Assembly: GCA_029101305.1 (NCBI GenBank)
Contig: JAQXQS010000050.1
Span: forward strand, 1 to 64,000
Direction: 5' to 3'
Length of the DNA stretch: 64,000 nt
DNA from: Clostridia bacterium
Lineage (GTDB): Bacteria > Bacillota > Clostridia > Lachnospirales > Lachnospiraceae
In this document: one piece after another, positions 26,637-36,050 of the stretch
Numbering within the stretch: position 1 is the first letter of the stretch
How the letters are laid out: the number at the start of each line of letters is the position of its first letter
Notes under the pieces: generated by a model
What the model was told of the DNA's origin: nothing
The model's database searches: none
What the model saw: only the letters and a program-made list of their open reading frames with translations
Position numbers and translations under genes: made by a program

Positions 26637-27983
26637 TTATACCGGCTGACTAAACGGGAGCATTACACTTGCAGTAAAATATCCCTTTTCATATTCAAAA
26701 TTCAATACACCATTCTGATTTTCTACAGCAGAACGGACTATTTTTATTCCCAGACCATGATTGGGAACGTCTTCCTTGGTGGTGGAAAGTTCCGGATTTT
26801 CGGCGAGAACATTGTGCCCGATCTTATTGCTTATTTTACAGAGCAGATAGTTCTGAACACACTTAATGATAATCTGGATATCTGGTTCAGACTCTGTTTT
26901 ACTGGCTTCAATGGCATTATCCAGAAGATTCAGAAGAATTGTGCATAGTACTTCTTCATTAATGGAAAGCTGGTCTGGAATAATGATTTCCGTGTAGGTT
27001 TTGATATGATATTTTTGTGCTTCCTGTATTTTCCTGTTAAGCAGATAGTCGATTAAGGTATTGCCAGTCTGGATATCTGTAAGTTTGCTCATTTTTTCAC
27101 CAATAGCTTGGGAAATATAGGCATCGAGCTGTTCATATTTCTTATCGGCAAGGAGCGTCTGGATGTAAAAATAATTATTTTTCAGTTCATGGCGCTCTTT
27201 TTTCACCTGCTCCTGAATTTCCAGTGAATAACGGTAACGGGCTAACTGTGTACGGGTCTGGGTCAGGGCATCATCCAGTCTGCGCTGGTCTTCGTAAGAA
27301 CGGATAATGGTGGCGAGAAAATAGTATATGATGGGGAGATTGGTAAGCAGGATACCGGAAAGTATGGCAATCTGCTGTACGGAATAAGTGGCTTCGCTAT
27401 TAGAAGAAATCCCGAAAAAAAGTAAAAATCCAATAGGAAAGTAGAGAATAAGTGCTCCTTTAAAACGTGACATGGGAAAAGGAGTGGAAAATCTGACTTT
27501 TCGGAATAATCTGGACAAAAGAAAAAGTAAAATATATAAAATGAGTGTTGTAACCATATCAAGAGTACGGTATAAATTCGGTTCCATGGTAAATTCCCTG
27601 CTGTAAAGAGGAGAACATACCATTTTGTACAACTGGGTGAATGTCATAAAATACAGAACGTATACCAATTTTGAAAAAAGAGTACCTGCCAGGAAAATAT
27701 GAGCACAGATAACGGAGATAAAGATAACGCATACAAAATAAAACCAATAAGGAGTCCGTTCGGCACTGGTGAAATTTAGGTAAATAAAAGAGAGTCCCAA
27801 GCGGACAGCAATGTATGGAAGTATGGAAAAAAGGATATACAGTATAGAAAAAACTATGTGATTACAGTGAATATTGCGAAAAATTTCTTTGAAACCGCAG
27901 AGTATCAGCAAAGTATAGGAAAGAAATGAAAAAATAACAAAGGAATCTAATGTCTGATAAAGCTGGTAAATAGAATTAAACAT
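26637..27983 (-). CDS. GHKL (AgrC/LytS-like) sensor histidine kinase
   Basis: A sensor kinase with about six membrane helices in residues 1-215, followed by a coiled linker (RSYEDQRRLDDALTQTRTQLARYR). A variant phosphoacceptor box is in KKERHELKNNYFYIQTLL (His about 266), and the GHKL-type ATPase domain has LLNLLDNAIEAS and HGLGIKIV. The membrane part has no large external domain, so a small molecule or peptide signal is likely. Its start overlaps the end of the LytTR regulator gene by eight bases, giving a coupled pair in the order regulator then kinase. The divergent GH3 gene is a likely target. Confidence 0.85.
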   Translation of the reverse strand: MFNSIYQLYQTLDSFVIFSFLSYTLLILCGFKEIFRNIHCNHIVFSILYILFSILPYIAVRLGLSFIYLNFTSAERTPYWFYFVCVIFISVICAHIFLAGTLFSKLVYVLYFMTFTQLYKMVCSPLYSREFTMEPNLYRTLDMVTTLILYILLFLLSRLFRKVRFSTPFPMSRFKGALILYFPIGFLLFFGISSNSEATYSVQQIAILSGILLTNLPIIYYFLATIIRSYEDQRRLDDALTQTRTQLARYRYSLEIQEQVKKERHELKNNYFYIQTLLADKKYEQLDAYISQAIGEKMSKLTDIQTGNTLIDYLLNRKIQEAQKYHIKTYTEIIIPDQLSINEEVLCTILLNLLDNAIEASKTESEPDIQIIIKCVQNYLLCKISNKIGHNVLAENPELSTTKEDVPNHGLGIKIVRSAVENQNGVLNFEYEKGYFTASVMLPFSQPV

Positions 27984-28689
27984 AAAACCTCCTAAAGCCT
28001 TCCTTTACTTCTTCAACTTTTCCACGACTGACGGGTAATTCCTGCCCGTTTGTGAGCTGAAGGGAAGTCTTTCCTATATAGAAAATATGTCGGCAGTTTA
28101 CAAGATAGCTGCGGTGGATTTTAATAAAACCATGAGCAATAAGGCTTTCTTCCATATCTGAAATTTTGCATTGGACGGTGGAGGTACCACTTGCAGTTAC
28201 GATCAGACAATTTTTTCGCTGGGCCTCAATATAAAGAATCATGCGGATGTCAAAGGAAAAAATATCACCAGAGCCTGGCTCTGTAATGAAAATAGAGTGT
28301 TTAGTCTGTTCACCAAGTTTTTGCGTAACTGCATCTGCAAGTGCAGGTAAAAGCTTCTGATATTCACTTTTCCGAATGAAGCGGAATGGTTGTACCTCGA
28401 ATGTCTGAAAAACAAGTTCCTCTTTGTTTGAAATAAAAATAACAAGAGTATCAGGGGATTGCTGTCGTATTTTACGGCACACCTGAATGCCGTCAATTCC
28501 GGGCATTTCAATATCCAGAAAAATAACATCGTAGTGATAATGTCCATTAAAGGTATGTAAAAAATCTTCTCCAGAGGAAAAACTGTCAAATGCAATAGAA
28601 ACATGACGTTTATTAAATGAATTAATCAATGTATTTTTCAGATAGGACAGAATTTCACATTCATCTTCTACGATAGCTGCCTGGTACAT
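27976..28689 (-). CDS. LytTR-family response regulator
   Basis: A 237-residue regulator with an N-terminal receiver (about 1-120; VEDECE, the phosphorylated Asp in VIFLDIEMPGIDG near residue 57) and a C-terminal LytTR DNA-binding domain (about 135-235; CKISDMEESLIAHGFIKIHRSYLVN and LTNGQELPVSRGK). LytTR proteins bind pairs of direct repeats about two helical turns apart; such a pair lies at 28781-28809 in the shared upstream region. GGAGG precedes the ATG. The signal is unknown. Confidence 0.9.
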   Translation of the reverse strand: MYQAAIVEDECEILSYLKNTLINSFNKRHVSIAFDSFSSGEDFLHTFNGHYHYDVIFLDIEMPGIDGIQVCRKIRQQSPDTLVIFISNKEELVFQTFEVQPFRFIRKSEYQKLLPALADAVTQKLGEQTKHSIFITEPGSGDIFSFDIRMILYIEAQRKNCLIVTASGTSTVQCKISDMEESLIAHGFIKIHRSYLVNCRHIFYIGKTSLQLTNGQELPVSRGKVEEVKEGFRRFYV

Positions 28690-28780
28690 GGTTTCCTCCT
28701 TGGAATTATTAATAAAATCAGAAAAATGTTATTTGGCTTCTAATGTTATTATAGCAAAGTATAACACAGTTTTTTCTGCA

Positions 28781-28843
28781 ATTGGTACTCTATTTTAACA
28801 ACTGGTACCAAAATCAGGAAAAGGGAATTTTTTGTGCTAAGAT
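28781..28843 (+). promoter_or_regulatory. Candidate LytTR operator and promoter of the membrane-tethered GH3 gene
   Basis: Two similar nonamers, ATTGGTACT at 28781-28789 and ACTGGTACC at 28801-28809, start exactly 20 bases apart on the same strand; the outer halves also form TTGGTAC/GTACCAA. Downstream is an extended -10 (TG at 28835-28836 and TAAGAT at 28838-28843) with no good -35 (CAGGAA at 28815-28820). A weak promoter with repeats just upstream is the arrangement expected for activation by the neighbouring LytTR regulator. Confidence 0.5.
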
Positions 28844-28875
28844 CTGGCTATCTCAAAGGAGGAGGAAAATATAAA

Positions 28876-31731
28876 ATGATCAAACTAAATATGAGTGACG
28901 TAATCAGCGTCCTCAATATGTGCAAACCCTACATCATTGCAATTGCCGTGATTCTGGTAATTGGTATCGTGGCTGCGGTTTTGTGCAGAAAACTGGAGCT
29001 TCCAAAAAGAAAGCTTGTGAGGGGAAATGCTATCCTGGCAATGATCCTTGGTATTGCGATCGTTGCAAACCTGATCTGTGCAGGACCTATGTCTACCTTA
29101 CTTACACTGAGTACCCAGGCTGCAGAAACTGTTTCTGATGAGACAACAGAGCAGTCAAATGAAGACTGCAGAACGATTGCAGCAGAGGGAACAGTACTTC
29201 TGGAAAACGATGGGATTCTGCCATTAAAGGATAAAAAAAACATTAACGTCTTTGGCTGGGCAAGTGTAAATCCTATTTATGGTGGTTCCGGAGCAGGTGC
29301 GTTAAATGATCTGTATGATCGTGTAACCATGCTGGAAGGTCTTGAAAATGCAGGCTTTAAGCTGAACAGCGAGTTGACAGAGCTGTATACCGGCTATGGA
29401 AAAGAGCGTGCAGATTATGGAAGTGACTGGTCTCTACCAGAGGTTCCTGCGGAAGATTATTCTGATGAACTGATTGAAAATGCGAAAGAATTTTCTGATA
29501 CTGCCATTGTAACGATTGCAAGATGGGGCGGTGAAGGTAGCGATCTTCCTACAGATATGTCTAAGGTTTCTTACACAAATAATTCTGATTCTTATAATGA
29601 TTTTGAAGAGGGGCAGCATTATCTGGAGCTTAGCCAGACTGAGAAAAATATGATCGATCTGGTATGTGAAAATTTCGAACATGTAATTCTGGTTTATGAT
29701 GGACTTTCTACTTTTGAACTGGGATTTGTAGAGGACTATCCACAGATTGAAGGTGTACTCTGGTGTGCTGGTCCAGGACAGACAGGATTTGACAGTCTGG
29801 GAAAAATAATCAGTGGTGAGGTAAACCCATCTGGAAAAACTTCTGATACATTTTTATATGATTTAACAGAAACACCTACATGGAATAATTTTGGAGATTT
29901 CCAGTATGACAATATGGAAGAGTTCAAAATTGATGAAAGTGACCCATATGTTGGTGGTTGTGTACCGACATTTGTAAATTATGTGGAAGGAATCTATGTT
30001 GGATACCGGTTCTATGAGACCGCAGCTACAGAAGGATTTCTTAACTATGATAAGGTAGTAAAATATCCTTTTGGATATGGCTTGAGTTATACTGATTTTA
30101 CCCAGGAACTGGAATCCACCAGTATGGAAGATGGTAATATTACTCTCAATGTAAAGGTAACCAATACAGGAGATACAGCTGGTAAGGATGTGGTAGAGGT
30201 TTATTATAATCCGCCATACACCAATGGTGGAATTGAAAAATCAACTGCAAATCTGATCGGATATGAAAAAACAGATGAGCTGAATCCTGGCGAATCACAG
30301 ACTGTAACTGTGACTTTTACAGCAGAAGATATGGCTTCTTATGACTATCTGGAAAATGGCTGCTATGTATTGGAAGCAGGAGATTATGAGATCAGTATTA
30401 ACAGCGATTCCCATAATGTAATCGATTCTGTGACCTATACAGTAAAGGATGACGTTATTTATGACGAGACAAATCCTCGTTCTACAGATCAGACAGCAGC
30501 AGTAAATCAGTTTGATTATGCAGATGGACATCTCACGTATCTGTCTCGTGCAGATGGATTCAAAAATTACGCTGAGACAACAGCTGCACCGGCCAGCATG
30601 TCCATGCCAGAGGATTTAAAAGAAGGATTTATTGTTACTTCCAATTACGAAATGCCGGAGATCCCGGATGCCAAAATGCCAGTAACAGGTGCGGATAATG
30701 GAATGAAACTGGCAGAACTCCGTGGTGCGGATTATGATGATGAGCGCTGGGAAACGCTGCTGGATCAGCTTACAATTGATGAAATGCAGGATATGATCGC
30801 CCATGCTGGTTTCCAGACCGCAGAGGCAAAAAGTGTGGATAAAGTAGCTACTGTTGACTGCGATGGACCATCGGCGGTAAGCAATAACTTTACAGGTGCC
30901 GGCTCTGTTGGATTTCCGTCTAACGTTATGATCGCCTGCACCTGGAACAAAGAACTGGCACATACATATGGCTATGATATGGGAAAAATGGCAACTGAGC
31001 TTGGCTGCTCCGGATGGTACGCACCGTCTATGAACCTTCACAGAAGTGCTTTCGGCGGACGTACCTATGAATATCCTTCTGAGGATCCGGTACTTGCAGG
31101 AACCATGTCTGCGCAGGCTGTAAATGGAGCAGCAGAGAATGGTGTTTACGCATATATGAAACATTTTGCAATGAACGAGCAGGAAACAAATCGCTGGATC
31201 ATGATCTGTACCTGGTCTAACGAGCAGGCAATGCGTGAACTTTATCTGAAACCGTTCGAGATTTGTGTGAAAAATAGCGATGTTACAGCTGCAATGTCTT
31301 CCTTCAATTACATTGGAAATGTATGGGCAGGTGGTAATTATGACCTTCAGACCACACTTCTTCGCGATGAATGGGGCTTCAAAGGTTTTGTAGAAACTGA
31401 TTATTTCGCAGGAGCATTTAACATGAATGCGGATCAGGTTATTGCAACTGGCGGCTCCTGTTGCCTTTCAACCTTTGATGTTGGAACAAACTTTGTTTCG
31501 GATACTTCAAATCCGTCAGCAGTCCAGTATATGAGAACTGCCTGCAAGAATATTATGTATACAGTTGTAAACAGCAATGCATATGCAGAGGATGCAACCG
31601 TAACAATGGCACTTTGGATAAAGATTATGATCGGTGTGGATGTGGCAGTTGCCGTACTTCTGCTCATTCTGGAAATTGTTCTGGTAAAGAAATATAGGAA
31701 AAGAAAAAATATCGTAATTATTTCCGAATAA
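28876..31731 (+). CDS. Membrane-tethered GH3 glycoside hydrolase with permuted domain order
   Basis: A 951-residue GH3 enzyme anchored at both ends. Two helices lie at about 16-37 and 51-69, and one at about 912-936 with a KKYRKRKN tail. The strongly basic loop between the first two helices and the basic tail should both be inside, placing the catalytic part outside. The order is C-type sandwich first (acid/base candidate in RWGGEGSD), FN3-like domain, then TIM-barrel with NLHRSAFGGRTYEYPSEDP, KHFAMNEQETNR and nucleophile candidate Asp842 in ETDYF. The start at 28876 is chosen for the AAAGGAGGAGG before it; an in-frame GTG at 28834 lacks one. It is divergent from a LytTR pair. Beta-glucosidase or a related exo-activity at the cell surface is likely. 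Confidence 0.88.
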   Translation: MIKLNMSDVISVLNMCKPYIIAIAVILVIGIVAAVLCRKLELPKRKLVRGNAILAMILGIAIVANLICAGPMSTLLTLSTQAAETVSDETTEQSNEDCRTIAAEGTVLLENDGILPLKDKKNINVFGWASVNPIYGGSGAGALNDLYDRVTMLEGLENAGFKLNSELTELYTGYGKERADYGSDWSLPEVPAEDYSDELIENAKEFSDTAIVTIARWGGEGSDLPTDMSKVSYTNNSDSYNDFEEGQHYLELSQTEKNMIDLVCENFEHVILVYDGLSTFELGFVEDYPQIEGVLWCAGPGQTGFDSLGKIISGEVNPSGKTSDTFLYDLTETPTWNNFGDFQYDNMEEFKIDESDPYVGGCVPTFVNYVEGIYVGYRFYETAATEGFLNYDKVVKYPFGYGLSYTDFTQELESTSMEDGNITLNVKVTNTGDTAGKDVVEVYYNPPYTNGGIEKSTANLIGYEKTDELNPGESQTVTVTFTAEDMASYDYLENGCYVLEAGDYEISINSDSHNVIDSVTYTVKDDVIYDETNPRSTDQTAAVNQFDYADGHLTYLSRADGFKNYAETTAAPASMSMPEDLKEGFIVTSNYEMPEIPDAKMPVTGADNGMKLAELRGADYDDERWETLLDQLTIDEMQDMIAHAGFQTAEAKSVDKVATVDCDGPSAVSNNFTGAGSVGFPSNVMIACTWNKELAHTYGYDMGKMATELGCSGWYAPSMNLHRSAFGGRTYEYPSEDPVLAGTMSAQAVNGAAENGVYAYMKHFAMNEQETNRWIMICTWSNEQAMRELYLKPFEICVKNSDVTAAMSSFNYIGNVWAGGNYDLQTTLLRDEWGFKGFVETDYFAGAFNMNADQVIATGGSCCLSTFDVGTNFVSDTSNPSAVQYMRTACKNIMYTVVNSNAYAEDATVTMALWIKIMIGVDVAVAVLLLILEIVLVKKYRKRKNIVIISE

Positions 31732-31743
31732 AATCTGAAAAAT

Positions 31744-31791
31744 GGCTCATAGGTTTTGCTTTTTATTGGCGGAACCTGTGAGCTGTTTTAT
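31744..31791 (+). terminator. Terminator after the tethered GH3 gene
   Basis: GGCTCATAGGTT at 31744-31755 pairs with AACCTGTGAGC at 31773-31783, followed by TGTTTTATTT. The remaining sequence to 32013 is the AT-rich leader of the GH2 gene. Confidence 0.75.
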
Positions 31792-32013
31792 TTGTGGGGA
31801 AAATTTTTTTTGGTGTACATTTTGCATAAAAAGAACAAATGCTATTTGTATAGAATGACAAATAAAAATTAAGACTGAAAATGTATTTTGTCGTTAACGT
31901 CAAAAAAAAGACTGTTCACGTCGTTCTTTCCCCAGTTGCTTCAAAATAAGTTACACTATACGCAGATTAAGATTGGAGAAGTCTGTGAGAATACGAAAGG
32001 AGCAGTTTACCTT

Positions 32014-34473
32014 ATGCAGAAAATTGATTTTAATAAAGGCTGGATGTGCAAGTGTCTTACCCGTGAGGAGAAAGCCTATCCGGTGACTTTGCCACATGAT
32101 GCCATGCTTAGCGAGCCACGTACCCAGGAGAGTACCGGTGAGGGCAATATTGGATGGTACATTGGCGGTGACTATGAATATACTAAGAATTTCTTTGTGC
32201 CAGAGGAGTACAAAGATAAGAAAGTTCTTATTGAATTTGAAGGCGTTTACCATAATGGAGAGGTTTACATAAATGGAAAAAAGGCTGCGTACCGTCCATA
32301 TGGATACACAAATTTCTATGTGAATACAGATGGATTTTTTAAGTGTGGGGAAGAGAACGAAATCAAGGTAATTGCTCATAATGCAGACCAGCCAAACAGC
32401 CGTTGGTATCCGGGAACCGGAATCTACCGTCCGGCTTATCTGCATGTTGGCGGGGAAAAATATATCCCAGTAAATGGCGTGAAAATTCGGACCTTAAGCT
32501 ATGATCCTGCGAGAATTGAGGTTGTGGTGAAGACTTCCATGCCAGGGGAGGTTTCTCTGAAAATTGAATTTGAAGGAAGCAAGGTGCTGACTGCGATTGG
32601 TGAGAGTGCAGAAGACCAGGCAATCTTCCAGCTGGATGTTCCAAACGCAAAACTCTGGGACACTGAGCATCCAAATCTTTATACCTGTAAAGCAACTTTC
32701 AGTGATGATGAAGTAACGGAAACCTTTGGAATCCGTGAATTAGTCTGGAACCCACAGGTGGGAATGACCATCAATGGAAAGCGTGTGATTCTCCGCGGAG
32801 CATGCTTCCACCATGACAATGGCGTGCTTGGAGCCTGCACTTATCCGGAAGCAGAAGAACGTAAAATGCGTATTTTCAAAGAAAATGGATACAATGCAGT
32901 CCGTTCAGCTCATTACCCATGTTCCAAGGCACTTCTGGATGCCTGTGACCGTGTGGGTATGCTGATGATGGATGAGTATGTGGATGTGTGGTATATCCAT
33001 AAGACCAAGTATGATTATGCAGGACAGCTTGCTGACTGGTGGAGAGAAGACTTAAAAGACATGGTAGATAAGGATTATAACCATCCAAGTGTGATCATGT
33101 ATTCTACCGGAAATGAGGTTGCAGAGACTGCCCAGAAGAAGGGAATCGCCCTTACAAAGGATATGACAGAGCATCTTCACAGCCTGGATTCCACCCGTCC
33201 GGTTACCTGCGGAATCAATATTTTCTTTAACTTCTTAAGTTCTATCGGACTTGGTGTTTACAGTGATGACAAGGCAGAGAAGAGTGCTGGAAATGCAGAG
33301 AAAAATGCAGCACAGGCAGAGAAAAAGAATGCCGGAAGTGGAAAAAACAGCGCGAATGAAGAAAATACACAGGGTGTTAATGCGAAACCTGCAAAGAAGA
33401 AAAAACCAGTAGGAAGTGAGTTCTACAATACCCTTGCCTGCCTGGTGGGAGACTATTTCATGAAATGCGGAGCCACCCTTTACCCATGCGATCTGAAGAC
33501 AAAGGATGCCTACGCAAACATGGATATTGCAGGTTACAATTACGGTATTTTCCGCTACAAACATGACCTGAAAAAATATCCCAATCGTCTGATCCTTGGA
33601 AGTGAAACCTTCTGCAAGGATGCATACAGTTTCTGGGAGATTGCCAAGAAAAATCCACGTATTATCGGTGATTTCGTCTGGGCTGGCTGGGATTATATCG
33701 GTGAAGTTGGAGATGGCGCAGCCGAATACTCCGATTATAAATTTGAAGATCCATCCACCAGAATGACCGGTGGAAACGGTAGAATCGACTTGAATGGAAA
33801 ACCTCGTGCAGAGGCTGCCTACACAAGGGTAGCGTTCGAAAGAGAGACAGGTCCGTTTATCGCAGTAGACCCTGTTTATCAGAAAGAAAAGCTTCGTCTT
33901 ACTGGCTGGCAGCTTACAAAAGCTCTGGAAAGCTGGGCCTGGAGAGGGTGCAATGGCGAACCGGCGAAGGTAGAGGTTTATGCAAGAGCCGCCCAGGTAG
34001 AGCTGTTTATTAACGGCAAGAGCATCGGCAGAAAGGCTGTGAAAAAGTGCCGGGCAAACTTCAATACCACTTATCAGGATGGCGAGATCACAGCTGTTTC
34101 TTATGACGAAAATGGAAAAGAAATCAACCGTTATTCTCTTCAGACTGCAGGCAGTGATACCATTCTTCAGGTAAGACCAGAAGAAAAATCCGTGGAACCG
34201 GAAGGTCTTGCTTTTGTCCAGTTACAGTACATTGACAGCAAGGGTATCTGGAAGCCGATGGAGAAGCATAATCTGAAAGTAAGTGTTGAAAATGGAATTC
34301 TGAAAGGTCTGGGCAGCCCGGCTCCTTATGTGAAAGGAAATTACACAGACGATACAGTGGCAACTTACTATGGTGAGGCCATGGCGGTTGTTCGGGCGGA
34401 TGGAAACGGGCCGGTGAAGGTGACTGTGACGGATGAGACGCGGTCCTATGTAGTTGAAATTCCATGTAAATAA
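32014..34473 (+). CDS. GH2 beta-galactosidase/beta-glucuronidase-type hydrolase
   Basis: Cytoplasmic GH2 enzyme of 819 residues. It has a jelly-roll sugar-binding domain (about 1-165), an immunoglobulin-like domain (about 170-245) and a TIM-barrel (about 250-560) with RGACFHHDNGVLGA, acid/base Glu368 in STGNEV and nucleophile Glu531 in LGSETF. C-terminal DUF4982 and GH2C-type beta domains follow. Residues about 421-467 form a Lys/Ala/Asn-rich low-complexity insertion (AEKSAGNAEKNAAQAEKK and onward). The start at 32014 is supported by AAAGGAG upstream; an open frame runs back to 31888 without a site. The exact sugar (galactoside, glucuronide or other) is not readable. Confidence 0.88.
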   Translation: MQKIDFNKGWMCKCLTREEKAYPVTLPHDAMLSEPRTQESTGEGNIGWYIGGDYEYTKNFFVPEEYKDKKVLIEFEGVYHNGEVYINGKKAAYRPYGYTNFYVNTDGFFKCGEENEIKVIAHNADQPNSRWYPGTGIYRPAYLHVGGEKYIPVNGVKIRTLSYDPARIEVVVKTSMPGEVSLKIEFEGSKVLTAIGESAEDQAIFQLDVPNAKLWDTEHPNLYTCKATFSDDEVTETFGIRELVWNPQVGMTINGKRVILRGACFHHDNGVLGACTYPEAEERKMRIFKENGYNAVRSAHYPCSKALLDACDRVGMLMMDEYVDVWYIHKTKYDYAGQLADWWREDLKDMVDKDYNHPSVIMYSTGNEVAETAQKKGIALTKDMTEHLHSLDSTRPVTCGINIFFNFLSSIGLGVYSDDKAEKSAGNAEKNAAQAEKKNAGSGKNSANEENTQGVNAKPAKKKKPVGSEFYNTLACLVGDYFMKCGATLYPCDLKTKDAYANMDIAGYNYGIFRYKHDLKKYPNRLILGSETFCKDAYSFWEIAKKNPRIIGDFVWAGWDYIGEVGDGAAEYSDYKFEDPSTRMTGGNGRIDLNGKPRAEAAYTRVAFERETGPFIAVDPVYQKEKLRLTGWQLTKALESWAWRGCNGEPAKVEVYARAAQVELFINGKSIGRKAVKKCRANFNTTYQDGEITAVSYDENGKEINRYSLQTAGSDTILQVRPEEKSVEPEGLAFVQLQYIDSKGIWKPMEKHNLKVSVENGILKGLGSPAPYVKGNYTDDTVATYYGEAMAVVRADGNGPVKVTVTDETRSYVVEIPCK

Positions 34474-34479
34474 AGCGTA

Positions 34480-34746
34480 TAATTGCTATTTAATGTGCTG
34501 GATGTCGATTACCGGACGCGGTCTGGCAATGTATATTCACCGCCGTGCGGAGCAACGTTCCGCCGAACTAGCTACTAACTTCGACTAAGACGCTCGGGAG
34601 AGCTCTCGCGCCAAGTCTACGTAAGCATCGGATTTCAGCTACACTAAAACCGCTCCTGAAATGCACGGCTACGTGAATATACATTGCCAAATCGCTGGTT
34701 ATCGACAACTGGTTAGAATCGCGATTTCTCAACACATTAAATAGCA
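34480..34746. repeat. Palindromic MITE-like element between GH2 and esterase genes
   Basis: The ends are inverted: ATTGCTATTTAATGTGCTG (34481-34500) against the complement of CAACACATTAAATAGCAAAT at 34730-34748. Further in, TGTCGATTACC pairs with GGTTATCGACA, and GGCAATGTATATTCAC (34525-34540) pairs with GTGAATATACATTGCC (34673-34688). The interior of about 130 bases is GC-richer than its surroundings and has no reading frame. It could be a miniature mobile element or a structured intergenic RNA. Confidence 0.65.
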
Positions 34747-34785
34747 AATCTGAATGAGTAATAAAAGTAGAAAGAGGCGTACCAA

Positions 34786-35823
34786 ATGAAGAAAAAAGGT
34801 CTTATCATCGGCGGCATCTGTCTTGCCGCCGTAGCAGGAATACTTGGCTACAATCACGAGGCTGTACGTGTGGTTTTCCACAATGTGTATGATCCGGCGG
34901 TTAAATTAGATGATTCCACAGAATGGGCAGGAGGAAAATCCTACGAAAAACTCCAGTATTCAGAAGTATCCGAAAATGATTATTTGGACTTATATGTGCC
35001 AGAAAGTGATAAGCCAATGCCACTTATCGTATTGGTACATGGTGGCGGCTTCGTATTCAATGACAGCCAGTCACGTCAGGCGCAGCTGATGTACCGCTAT
35101 TTCCGGGATCATGGATATGCATGTGCATCTATCAATTACCGTCTTGCCCAGGAAGCTGCATTCCCGGCAGGGGTGGAAGATGTAAAATCTGCGATCCGGT
35201 TCCTTCGTGCCAACGCAGAGGAATATGGCTACGATCCGGAACGCTTTGCTATCTGGGGAGAATCCGCAGGCGGTTATCTTTCTGTAATCTGCGGTGCGTC
35301 CAACGACGATGAATTTAACAGTGTGCCGTTTATCGGAGAAGACGAGAAGAACCCGGTTTCCAGCCAGGTACAGGTAATTCTGGATTATTATGGATGCATG
35401 GAATTTGGAACACAGGCAGCAGATTATAAGGAACTGAAGATCCCGAAGATTGTCCAGTGGGCTTCCGGCCTGTGGCTGACCGATGCTATTAAGGACACTG
35501 GATTTAATGATGTAGAATCCTACTGGATGCGCAAGGACGTAAATACCCTTACCCAGGAAGAAAAGGATGCTTATAGCCCATTGTATTATGTCAAAAAGAA
35601 CTTTACCCCGGAAAACAGCCCGAATGTGCTGATCTGGCATGGGGATGCAGATTTGAGCGTTCCGTATCTACAGTCTGAGCGACTGAATGAGCTGATGACT
35701 GAGCAGATCGGAGCAGACAAGGTGGAGTACAGGCTTTTCCATAATTTCAAGCATGCGGCAGACCAGCTGTACAGTGATGAAAACCTGGGAATACTGAAAG
35801 CGTATCTGGATGAAAAATTATAA
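34786..35823 (+). CDS. Alpha/beta-hydrolase esterase (BD-FAE/carboxylesterase type)
   Basis: Probable esterase removing acyl groups such as acetyl from sugars. The N-terminus has one hydrophobic helix (about 5-20) that acts as a signal anchor or signal peptide without a lipobox, so the enzyme faces outward. The hydrolase fold carries the oxyanion motif HGGGF (85-89), nucleophile Ser160 in GESAGG, Asp287 in HGDADLSVP and His323 in FKHAAD. Length 345 is normal. AAAGAGG precedes the ATG. It follows the GH2 gene after the palindromic element and ends at a terminator. Confidence 0.82.
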   Translation: MKKKGLIIGGICLAAVAGILGYNHEAVRVVFHNVYDPAVKLDDSTEWAGGKSYEKLQYSEVSENDYLDLYVPESDKPMPLIVLVHGGGFVFNDSQSRQAQLMYRYFRDHGYACASINYRLAQEAAFPAGVEDVKSAIRFLRANAEEYGYDPERFAIWGESAGGYLSVICGASNDDEFNSVPFIGEDEKNPVSSQVQVILDYYGCMEFGTQAADYKELKIPKIVQWASGLWLTDAIKDTGFNDVESYWMRKDVNTLTQEEKDAYSPLYYVKKNFTPENSPNVLIWHGDADLSVPYLQSERLNELMTEQIGADKVEYRLFHNFKHAADQLYSDENLGILKAYLDEKL

Positions 35824-35889
35824 TACTTATATCTGAACTGAAGAATAGATCATACAATTTAAAATTGTGTAAGAAATTGTAAAATGGAG

Positions 35890-35933
35890 ACAGGCTTGTC
35901 TGGAAATTGAGTTTTCCAGATGCGCCTGTTTTT
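35890..35933 (+). terminator. Terminator after the esterase gene
   Basis: ACAGGC and TCTGGAAA on the left (35890-35906) pair with TTTTCCAGA and GCCTGT on the right (35912-35929), followed by TTTTTC. Confidence 0.75.
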
Positions 35934-36050
35934 CTTCTGAAAACCTGTAAAAAAACCTCTGAAGCCTTGAAAATACAATGTTTTTTTGCTATGCTAATTA
36001 TATTTGCGTAAGTGTAGTTATCAAGCATTATTTACAAACAGAGGAGTACC

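Noticed and set aside
34480..34746. tRNA or other known structured RNA gene
   Set aside because: No cloverleaf, no GTTCRA-type T-loop, and the symmetry spans the whole element, which suggests a palindromic repeat.
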